Source: JALYTZ01 sp036559125
GTDB lineage: Bacteria > Vulcanimicrobiota > Vulcanimicrobiia > Vulcanimicrobiales > Vulcanimicrobiaceae
Reading direction: 5' to 3'
Length of the DNA stretch: 11,710 nucleotides
NCBI GenBank assembly: GCA_036559125.1
Contig: DATBTT010000052.1
Span: forward strand, 1-11,710
Below, piece by piece: positions 7,121 to 11,710 of this stretch; positions within the stretch are counted from its first letter, which is position 1, and each line of letters begins with the position of its first letter. The position numbers and the translations under genes are program-made. The notes under the pieces are model-generated. The model saw nothing but the letters and a program-made list of their open reading frames with translations, searched no databases and was not told the origin of the DNA.

Positions 7121-7881
7121 TGCGCAAATTAATCGCGGGCAACTGGAAGATGTTCAAGACCGCGGACGACGCGGTCGCGTTCTTCGATGCCTTTCTTCCG
7201 ATGCTCGCAACGATTCCGGCGACGTACGACATCGCGATCTGCCCGCCGTTCACCGCGCTTGAGGCCGTCTGCAAGCGGTTGCGCGGCAACGACCGCATCG
7301 CGGTGGGCGCGCAAAACATGCACTGGGAGCAAAGCGGCGCCTTCACGGGCGAAATAGCGCCGCCGATGTTGACCGATCTCGGCGTCCGGTACGTGATTCT
7401 CGGTCATTCCGAACGTCGCCAATACTTCGGCGAAACCGACGACGACGTCCGCAAGAAAGTTGTGGCCGCGCTCACCAACGGCTTGACGCCGGTCGTCGCG
7501 GTCGGAGAGACGCTCGCATTACGCGACGCCAGTCAAACGCGTGAGTGCGTCGTAGCCCAAACGCGCGCCGCATTGCACGGCTTGGGACCCGACGCGCTGG
7601 CGCGCATCGTGCTCGCTTACGAACCGGTCTGGGCGATCGGAACCGGTCGTAACTGCGACGCGGCGGACGCGGACGACGTCATGCACGCAATTCGCACGAG
7701 CGTTCGCGGCCTAGAGGACGTTCCGATATTGTACGGCGGCAGCGTGAAGCGCGACAATATCGCGAACTACGTATGCCGGCCGAACATCGACGGCGGGCTG
7801 GTCGGCGGCGCCTCGCTCGACCCTGCAGGTTTCGCCGAACTTTTACGCGCCGCGTGTGAAGGAATCGTGAATGAAGTATAA
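7120..7881 (+). CDS. tpiA: Triosephosphate isomerase
   Basis: Cytosolic TIM-barrel enzyme interconverting dihydroxyacetone phosphate and glyceraldehyde-3-phosphate. Its 253 residues are typical. AGNWKM (6-11) supplies Lys10, LGHSERRQYF (94-103) supplies His96, and YEPVWAIGTG (167-176) supplies Glu168; LYGGSVKRDN (204-213) and GGLVGGASL (225-233) bind the phosphate. Loop 6 continues GTGRNCDAADAD instead of the common GTGKTATPEQA, a mild oddity in a hinge that is usually conserved. GTG start 7120 overlaps the pgk stop by one base and has GAGGGAG about 7 bp upstream; its 3' end overlaps gpmI by 11 bp. The overlaps imply translational coupling. Confidence 0.97.
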   Translation: MRKLIAGNWKMFKTADDAVAFFDAFLPMLATIPATYDIAICPPFTALEAVCKRLRGNDRIAVGAQNMHWEQSGAFTGEIAPPMLTDLGVRYVILGHSERRQYFGETDDDVRKKVVAALTNGLTPVVAVGETLALRDASQTRECVVAQTRAALHGLGPDALARIVLAYEPVWAIGTGRNCDAADADDVMHAIRTSVRGLEDVPILYGGSVKRDNIANYVCRPNIDGGLVGGASLDPAGFAELLRAACEGIVNEV

Positions 7882-9412
7882 GCCGGTCGTGCTCGCCGTA
7901 CTAGACGGCTGGGGCTGCAGCGACGCGACCCACGGCAACGCGATCGCGGCGGCGCAAACTCCACACTGGGACGCATTTTTCGGGCGCTATCCGTGGACGA
8001 CTCTCGAGGCCAGCGGCGAGGACGTGGGGCTGCCCAAAGGCATTATGGGCAACAGCGAAGTCGGGCACATGAATCTGGGCAGCGGACGCGTCGTCGCGCA
8101 AGGCGTGGTCATCATCGACGCCGACATCGCGTCGGGTGATTTCGTAAACAACGGGACGCTCAACGCGGCCTTGGATCACGTCCGCAACAGCGGCGGAACA
8201 CTACATCTAATGGGTCTGGTCTCCGACGGACAGGTGCACAGTTCGCTGACGCACCTGGTCGCGCTGATGCAAGCGGCAACGCAGGCTAACGCTCCATTCG
8301 TCCTGCACGCTTTTCTCGACGGCCGCGATACGCCGCCCCGATCGGCGGCGACGTACATCGCTGCAGTTGAGAATGAGCTCGCAACGCTGGGGCGCGGCGG
8401 GGCAATTAAAACCGTAATCGGCCGCTTTTACGCCATGGATCGCGACAAGCGCTGGGAGCGCACGCACCTCGCCTACGACGCGATCGCGCGCGCGAAGGCG
8501 GAGTATTCGGCGCAAAATGCGGCGGCGGCGCTGCAAGCCGGGTATGCGCGCGGCGAAAACGACGAGTTCGTAAAACCGACGCTCGTCGGCGGCGGCGCCC
8601 CCGTGAAGGACGGCGACGCGTGCATCTTCTTTAATTTCCGCCCGGACCGCGCGCGACAGTTGACGCTTGCCTTCACGGACCCGGCATTCGATGCGTTTGC
8701 GACCGTACATTACAACGATTTCATCTTCGCGACCATGACGAAGTACGACGAGACCTTTCCCAACCCGGTGCTGTTCGGGCCACGCCCGCAGTATCAAACG
8801 TTCGGCGAAGTGCTTTCACACGACGGCCTGCGGCAACTGCGGTTAGCCGAAACCGAAAAATACGCGCACGTGACCTACTTCTTCAACGGCGGCCGCGAAG
8901 AGGTTTTTCCCGGTGAAGACCGCGAGTTGATTCCGTCGGATCGCAGCGTCGCGACCTACGATCTGGCGCCGCAGATGAGAGCGCGCGAAATAACCGATTT
9001 CGCAGTTGCTAGAATTGCGGCCGGAACGTACGACGCAATCATCATGAACTACGCGAACGCCGACATGATCGGGCACACGGGCAAGTGGGAGCCGACGATC
9101 GAGAGCGTCGAGATTCTGGATGAGTGTTTGCAACGGCTTGCCGACGCCGTGCTCGAAGCCGGCGGGCTGCTCGCGGTCACCGCGGATCACGGTAATGCTG
9201 AGGAAAAGATCGACAAGGACGGAAATCCGCTGACGGCCCATACAACCAATCGCGTTCCATTGATCCTGATCGGCAACGGCGTCGAGGGCACGCTGCGGCA
9301 GGGCAAACTCGGCGATGTCGCGCCGACGCTGTTGCATCTGATGGGGCTAGCCGTGCCGTCGCAGATGACCGGCGAAAATCTGTTTTCGCCGGCGGCGGTC
9401 GCGAAACGGTGA
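7871..9412 (+). CDS. gpmI: 2,3-bisphosphoglycerate-independent phosphoglycerate mutase
   Basis: Mn-dependent, cofactor-independent mutase (alkaline phosphatase superfamily) converting 3-phosphoglycerate to 2-phosphoglycerate through a phosphoserine intermediate. It has 513 residues, the normal length. Metal and catalytic motifs are intact: LDGWG (11-15, Asp12), MGNSEVGHMNLGSGRVV (59-75, Ser62), His123 in VSDGQVHSS, DGRDTPPRS (150-158), Arg185 and Arg191 in IGRFYAMDRDKRWER, Lys330, NYANADMIGHTG (393-404, Asp398 and His402), TADHGNAEE (437-445) and His457. The start ATG lies inside the last codons of tpiA with GAAGGA at 7858-7863 as ribosome-binding site, and the TGA stop overlaps the next gene by 4 bp. 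An enolase to complete the path to phosphoenolpyruvate is not in the window. Confidence 0.97.
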   Translation: MKYKPVVLAVLDGWGCSDATHGNAIAAAQTPHWDAFFGRYPWTTLEASGEDVGLPKGIMGNSEVGHMNLGSGRVVAQGVVIIDADIASGDFVNNGTLNAALDHVRNSGGTLHLMGLVSDGQVHSSLTHLVALMQAATQANAPFVLHAFLDGRDTPPRSAATYIAAVENELATLGRGGAIKTVIGRFYAMDRDKRWERTHLAYDAIARAKAEYSAQNAAAALQAGYARGENDEFVKPTLVGGGAPVKDGDACIFFNFRPDRARQLTLAFTDPAFDAFATVHYNDFIFATMTKYDETFPNPVLFGPRPQYQTFGEVLSHDGLRQLRLAETEKYAHVTYFFNGGREEVFPGEDRELIPSDRSVATYDLAPQMRAREITDFAVARIAAGTYDAIIMNYANADMIGHTGKWEPTIESVEILDECLQRLADAVLEAGGLLAVTADHGNAEEKIDKDGNPLTAHTTNRVPLILIGNGVEGTLRQGKLGDVAPTLLHLMGLAVPSQMTGENLFSPAAVAKR

Positions 9413-10188
9413 GCCTCCCGCTCGAAGCCGACGCAGCGCGACTCAACGAAGCCGCGGGTGGCAGCGTCGAGATTGCGATCGTATTAGGCAGCGGGCTATC
9501 CGACGCGCTGGCGCGCAAAACTCCGTTCGTGCGCGTTCCGTACGCGCGTCTGGAGGGCATGCCGGCGGCGACGCTTGCCGGCCACGCCGGCGAAGCGCTG
9601 CTGGCAACGTGGCACGGGAAACGCGTGCTGGCTTTTGCGGGTCGCGTCCATTCGTATCAGGGCTTCAACGCGCAGCAGGTGACCTACAACATCGCGCTCG
9701 CCGCGCAGTGCGGCGCGAAGGCGGTAATCCTTACCAACGCCGCCGGCGGCTTGAATCCCGCGTTTGCGCCCGGCGACGTGATGCTGATCGCCGATCACAT
9801 CAATCTAAGCGGCGCCAATCCGCTCGCGGGCGTTGCGCTTGCCGACCCGTTCGTCGACATGATCGATGCCTATTCACCGCATTTGCGCGCGCTGGCTCGC
9901 CGGAGCGACGCCGCGTTGCGCGAAGGCGTCTACGCAAGCGTTCTTGGCCCGAGTTACGAAACGCAGGCGGAGGTGCGATATCTGCGTGGGATCGGCGCCG
10001 ACGCTGTCGGCATGTCGACCGTCCTCGAAACGATCGCCGCGCGCGCGCGCAACCTCGACGTTCTCGGCATAAGCCTCATCACGAACGTTCTCGGCAACTC
10101 CGCCGTTTCGCACGCAGACGTAACGGCAGTCGCGAAAGCCGGCGCATCCCGCCTAGCAAACCTAATCGACGCCATCCTGTCATCCTGA
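9409..10188 (+). CDS. punA: Purine nucleoside phosphorylase, trimeric (PunA-type)
   Basis: Cytosolic enzyme of nucleoside phosphorylase family 2, which splits purine nucleosides with phosphate into the base and (deoxy)ribose-1-phosphate for salvage. Its 259 residues carry VLGSGLSD (25-32), the phosphate-binding GRVHSYQG (78-85), TNAAGGLNP (109-117), GPSYET (180-185) and GADAVGMST (196-204). LITN (223-226) places Asn226 where human PNP has Asn243, which predicts inosine and guanosine rather than adenosine as substrates. GTG start 9409 overlaps the gpmI TGA by 4 bp. The last residues (L-S-S) and the stop codon are read from a remnant of the hairpin repeat. The gene converges on the minus-strand 100-residue ORF with only 3 bp between them. 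A 5'-methylthioadenosine phosphorylase is the main alternative in this family but is less likely, given the Asn and the Ser in GMST. Confidence 0.93.
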   Translation: MSLPLEADAARLNEAAGGSVEIAIVLGSGLSDALARKTPFVRVPYARLEGMPAATLAGHAGEALLATWHGKRVLAFAGRVHSYQGFNAQQVTYNIALAAQCGAKAVILTNAAGGLNPAFAPGDVMLIADHINLSGANPLAGVALADPFVDMIDAYSPHLRALARRSDAALREGVYASVLGPSYETQAEVRYLRGIGADAVGMSTVLETIAARARNLDVLGISLITNVLGNSAVSHADVTAVAKAGASRLANLIDAILSS

Positions 10189-10193
10189 GCCTT
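10179..10193. repeat. Remnant of the hairpin repeat at the punA 3' end
   Basis: TGTCATCCTGAGCCT matches the left part of the repeat seen at 1789-1908, with arm CATCCT instead of CATGCT. The right half (GTCGAAG plus the second arm) is replaced by TATTCGAC, so the hairpin is lost. The TGA stop of punA (10186-10188) falls inside it, and the TAA stop of the opposite ORF abuts it. The match is short and could be partly chance. Confidence 0.5.
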
Positions 10194-10494
10194 ATTCGAC
10201 GCGATAGCTTCCGCTGGGGTCGACGGAGATGCGCTGATTCCCGATCGTCATCGAACGCACGGCGTGGTCCCAGAAGGTCAGTACGCGAACGACGATCGGC
10301 TTGATGCGGGAAAGTAACGCTCGCGTGCGCTGTGAGACCGAAAGCGCGTCCTTTACCCAGTGCGGATGCTCGCGCGGGAGCGGCGGCGTTTCGAGTTCGT
10401 CTTCCGGAAGAATCGGAAAAACATATGGCGCCGGCATGACGGGGGCGTACAGCGCGGCGCTGGACGGTTCGGCATCAATGCGCGGCTCGAGCAT
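10192..10494 (-). CDS. Uncharacterised 100-residue protein coupled to the sigma factor gene
   Basis: I do not recognise this protein. The first 45 residues are rich in Pro, Ala and acidic residues (MPAPYVFPILPEDELETPPLP at about 20-40) and look disordered. Residues 46-75 (VKDALSVSQRTRALLSRIKP and on) are basic and amphipathic, and the end MTIGNQRISVDPSGSYRVE looks like a short beta hairpin. No signal peptide or membrane segment is evident. It is probably real: its ATG has a strong GGAGGA site at 10501-10506 with 6-nt spacing, and its start overlaps the 3' end of the sigma gene by 20 bp, a coupled arrangement. Anti-sigma factors (FlgM for FliA) are often neighbours of their sigma and of similar size, but I see no convincing FlgM motif, so that role is only a hypothesis. 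Confidence 0.72.
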   Translation of the reverse strand: MLEPRIDAEPSSAALYAPVMPAPYVFPILPEDELETPPLPREHPHWVKDALSVSQRTRALLSRIKPIVVRVLTFWDHAVRSMTIGNQRISVDPSGSYRVE

Positions 10495-11197
10495 TCCAGT
10501 TCCTCCGTAAGGTCTTTAGCGCGGCTAGGTGTAGTTGCGATGCGCGTTGCGGCGAAATCGCGAAGCGTTTTCCGATCTGGTGTAGCGAGAGGTCCTGGAA
10601 GTAATGCAACGTTAGCAGCGTTCGCTGTCGCGCGGGGAGCGCTCGCAATGCGGCCTCCATCGCCGACCGGGCGCTACGGTCGCCGACAATCTTTGCCGGG
10701 TCGATTCCCCAGTCGCCCGAGAGCGATTCGCCCGTCGGGAGCGGCCCGTCGAGCGAGAGCGGGGTATAGCGGTACGCGTGAACGTGCGCGCGTCGCAGTG
10801 CCGGGCGGCGGCTTTCCATCTCGCGCTGCGTCGGCAACGCGCCGGTTTGCGTCGCGAGGGCGTACCGTTCGCGTTCGGCCTCGCGCACTTCGCGGCGCAC
10901 GCGTTCCGAAACCGGGTCGAGTCGTCGCAGGCCGTTGAGCATGGCGCCGGCGACGACGCGACCGGCATACTGTTCGAGCGTGGGCCCGCGCGACGAATCA
11001 AACGAATCGACGGCGCGAATCAATCCAACGCTTCCTTCGCCGACGAGATCGTCCAAATCGCTACCCGGAACGACGCGCTGCACGCGGCGCGCGATCTTGC
11101 GCACGAGTGGAAACAACTCGCGGATGCGATCTTCGCGCTCGCCGCTATCGATCACGACGGCCGTCCAAAGCCGCGGCGACGAGCGCGCCGAATCCAC
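10475..11197 (-). CDS. fliA: FliA/WhiG-family RNA polymerase sigma factor (sigma-28 type)
   Basis: A 240-residue alternative sigma factor that should direct RNA polymerase to flagellar or late promoters. Region 2 spans about 30-100: LVRKIARRV (31-39), GSDLDDLVGEGSVGLIRAVDSFD (45-67) and the FliA-type stretch YAGRVVAGAMLNGLRRLDPVSERVRR (77-102). A short region 3 contains ALPTQREMESRRPAL and a PLSLD motif (146-150). Region 4 (about 180-232) has LPARQRTLLTLHYFQDLSLHQIGKRFAISPQRASQLHLAALKTLRR, a clear HTH. The GTG start at 11197 has AGGA five bases upstream but overlaps the rod-binding ORF by 53 bp; a GTG at 11155 would leave an 11-bp overlap, and region 2 is intact either way. The 3' end overlaps the 100-residue ORF. 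The flagellar neighbour supports FliA over a general stress sigma. Confidence 0.88.
   Translation of the reverse strand: MDSARSSPRLWTAVVIDSGEREDRIRELFPLVRKIARRVQRVVPGSDLDDLVGEGSVGLIRAVDSFDSSRGPTLEQYAGRVVAGAMLNGLRRLDPVSERVRREVREAERERYALATQTGALPTQREMESRRPALRRAHVHAYRYTPLSLDGPLPTGESLSGDWGIDPAKIVGDRSARSAMEAALRALPARQRTLLTLHYFQDLSLHQIGKRFAISPQRASQLHLAALKTLRRNWNARAAH
10501..10506 (-). promoter_or_regulatory. Strong Shine-Dalgarno inside the sigma gene
   Basis: GGAGGA on the minus strand, 6 nt before ATG 10494, lies within the last codons of the sigma gene. It is the best ribosome-binding site I noticed in the window and supports the short downstream ORF as a translated gene. Confidence 0.8.
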
Positions 11198-11345
11198 CTG
11201 CGTCCTGCCGCGCTATCGATCGCGCGCATGCATCGACTGCGACCTCGCCGAGTTGCCCGAAGCTGCGCTGCAGCGGCGATAAAACGCGCTCCAACAACAG
11301 CGCCTCGAATTGAGCGCCGGCCTGGCGCGCGACGCGGCTATCCAC
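11145..11345 (-). CDS. Minimal FlgJ-like flagellar rod-binding protein
   Basis: A 66-residue ORF with GTG start. The segment ARQAGAQFEALLLERVLSPL (6-25) matches the conserved Q/EFEA-hydrophobic-L helix of the FlgJ N-terminal (rod-binding) domain, and the end VDACARSIARQDAGGFGALVAAAL (37-60) matches its A..IA...GGFGLA..... helix. In the family this domain caps and helps assemble the periplasmic rod; the muramidase domain of proteobacterial FlgJ is absent, as in many non-proteobacteria. The linker between the two helices is shorter than usual. An in-frame TGA two codons upstream of GTG 11345 fixes the start unless there is a frameshift with the 28-codon ORF above it. No Shine-Dalgarno is visible, so translation probably depends on coupling with that ORF. 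The family call is from pattern recognition. Confidence 0.68.
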   Translation of the reverse strand: MDSRVARQAGAQFEALLLERVLSPLQRSFGQLGEVAVDACARSIARQDAGGFGALVAAALDGRRDR

Positions 11346-11424
11346 GGGTCAAATTGTCCGCGACGCGCATCATCTCATCGGCCGCCTGCACGCCTTTGGC
11401 GGTGCATACAAAATGCAGATCCAT
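11338..11424 (-). CDS. 28-residue leader ORF upstream of the rod-binding gene
   Basis: ATG 11424 opens a 28-codon frame beginning MDLHFVCTAKGVQAADEM and ending in TAG at 11338-11340. An in-frame TAA lies three codons upstream, so the start is bounded. There is no Shine-Dalgarno, but TAACGT sits exactly 6 nt before the ATG, the layout of leaderless transcripts. The stop overlaps the GTG of the rod-binding ORF (GTGGATAG) by 8 bp, giving stop-start coupling. A second copy of its 5' half lies 185 bp upstream with mostly third-position changes, which argues it is or was coding. It may instead be the true N-terminus of the rod-binding protein separated by a frameshift. Confidence 0.5.
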   Translation of the reverse strand: MDLHFVCTAKGVQAADEMMRVADNLTRG

Positions 11425-11430
11425 GCCAAG

Positions 11431-11436
11431 ACGTTA
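11431..11436 (-). promoter_or_regulatory. Leaderless-type -10 element for the minus-strand flagellar cluster
   Basis: On the minus strand TAACGT fits TANNNT and lies 6 nt before ATG 11424, so transcription would begin at or beside the start codon. This fits the missing ribosome-binding site. No clear -35 or sigma-28 box is visible. Confidence 0.4.
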
Positions 11437-11485
11437 ACAGCCGATCGTTGCCGGAAGATTGCGTCGTTATTACAAATGTGTGCGC

Positions 11486-11517
11486 CGCGGTTTCGAATGA
11501 ATATCGAAACCCGCGCC
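11486..11517. repeat. Imperfect inverted repeat in intergenic DNA
   Basis: Arms centred on GGTTTCGA (from 11489) and TCGAAACC (to 11511) pair perfectly over 8 bp around a 7-nt loop, and pairing extends through CGCG on both sides with a one-base bulge. It lies between the two copies of the short ORF. No U-tract follows on either strand, so it looks more like an operator or structured leader than an intrinsic terminator. Its function is unknown. Confidence 0.6.
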
Positions 11518-11528
11518 GGGGCAGACGT

Positions 11529-11609
11529 CTAAGGCGTGAATCGGCTAGATAGTCGTTGAGGCAAGGTCGGCTGCACGCCGTTGGCTGTGCATACGAAGTG
11601 CAGATCGAT
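11529..11609 (-). pseudogene. Diverged second copy of the 28-residue leader ORF
   Basis: The 45 bp at 11565-11609 match 11380-11424 at 38 positions, same orientation. Translated in the matching frame it reads IDLHFVCTANGVQPT, then an unrelated tail to a TAG at 11529-11531 (26 codons). Five of the seven differences are at third codon positions, so the two copies diverged while the peptide was under constraint. The start codon is ATC here, so it is either inactive, starts at a TTG ten codons upstream, or is a degraded duplicate. Confidence 0.5.
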
Positions 11610-11623
11610 GCAGAGAAAGACCC

Positions 11624-11643
11624 ACTCCCGCAAATGAGGGAGT
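11624..11643. repeat. Small inverted repeat, possible hairpin
   Basis: ACTCCC (11624-11629) and GGGAGT (11638-11643) form a 6-bp stem with an 8-nt loop. On the minus strand the stem is followed by a pyrimidine run (TCTTTCTCT), loosely resembling an intrinsic terminator for a gene reading leftwards, but no such gene is seen. It sits 17 bp before the -10 of the downstream plus-strand gene. Confidence 0.4.
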
Positions 11644-11660
11644 CGGACGTTTAGGCCCAG

Positions 11661-11666
11661 TATAGT
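11661..11666 (+). promoter_or_regulatory. Leaderless-type -10 element
   Basis: TATAGT, one mismatch from the TATAAT consensus, ends exactly 6 nt before ATG 11673, so the transcript would start at the AUG. There is no ribosome-binding site before that ATG, which agrees. No -35 hexamer is evident at normal spacing. Confidence 0.55.
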
Positions 11667-11672
11667 CGAATC

Positions 11673-11710
11673 ATGCAGAAGACGATCGCTGCCCTGGTAC
11701 TGTTAGCGAT
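11673..11710 (+). CDS. Start of a gene with signal-peptide-like N-terminus (cut by window end)
   Basis: Twelve codons from ATG 11673 read MQKTIAALVLLA and run off the window. A Lys at position 3 followed by an unbroken hydrophobic run is what the start of a Sec signal peptide or membrane anchor looks like. The well-placed TATAGT upstream supports this start. Nothing can be said about the mature protein. Confidence 0.55.
   Translation, partial: MQKTIAALVLLA

Noticed and set aside
10192..10494. Calling the 100-residue protein FlgM
   Set aside because: Position and size fit, but the conserved FlgM helices are not visible, so only a hypothesis is stated.
10360..10938. 192-codon plus-strand ORF
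   Set aside because: It is antisense to the sigma factor and the 100-residue ORF, and its product is an Arg/Ala/Gly-rich shadow.

Overview
The window is high-GC, densely packed bacterial DNA, read as a chromosomal segment of a free-living bacterium. The order whiA-gap-pgk-tpi is classic for Actinobacteria and neighbouring Terrabacteria lineages. Together with a FliA-type sigma factor, a rod-binding-like protein, two candidate leaderless promoters and a short dispersed hairpin repeat, it suggests an uncultured high-GC Terrabacteria phylum (an Eremiobacterota/WPS-2-like or similar lineage is my guess). Taxonomy is inference; no rRNA gene is present.

Layout. (1) 1-1390, minus: a MATE-family multidrug/solute exporter, cut by the window start. 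(2) 1478-1753, plus: a 91-residue S4-domain RNA-binding protein of the RqcP/YabO type, divergent from the MATE gene. (3) 1757-1908: one inverted plus three tandem 41-bp copies of a short hairpin repeat. (4) 1914-10188, plus: a tight run of seven genes: whiA (regulator), gap (GAPDH), a secreted S9-family serine peptidase, pgk, tpiA, gpmI and a purine nucleoside phosphorylase. From gap to the phosphorylase the genes are 10 bp apart or less, or overlap, so they are probably co-transcribed. Gap, Pgk, TpiA and GpmI cover lower glycolysis from triose phosphate to 2-phosphoglycerate; the nucleoside phosphorylase yields ribose-1-phosphate, which can feed the same central metabolism. The peptidase is the outsider. 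(5) 10192-11424, minus: an overlapping, translationally coupled flagellar-type cluster read as a 28-codon leader ORF, a minimal FlgJ-like rod-binding protein, a FliA/WhiG-family sigma factor and an unknown 100-residue protein. (6) 11425-11672: intergenic DNA holding a diverged copy of the leader ORF, two inverted repeats and two leaderless-type -10 elements. (7) 11673-end, plus: the first codons of a gene with a signal-peptide-like N-terminus.

Most genes here are ordinary. The points deserving a second look are the hairpin repeat whose arms covary around a constant core (three copies directly abutting whiA, and a remnant supplying the phosphorylase stop codon), the exported peptidase inside the glycolytic operon, the duplicated short ORF upstream of the rod-binding gene, and the uncharacterised protein translationally coupled to the sigma factor.
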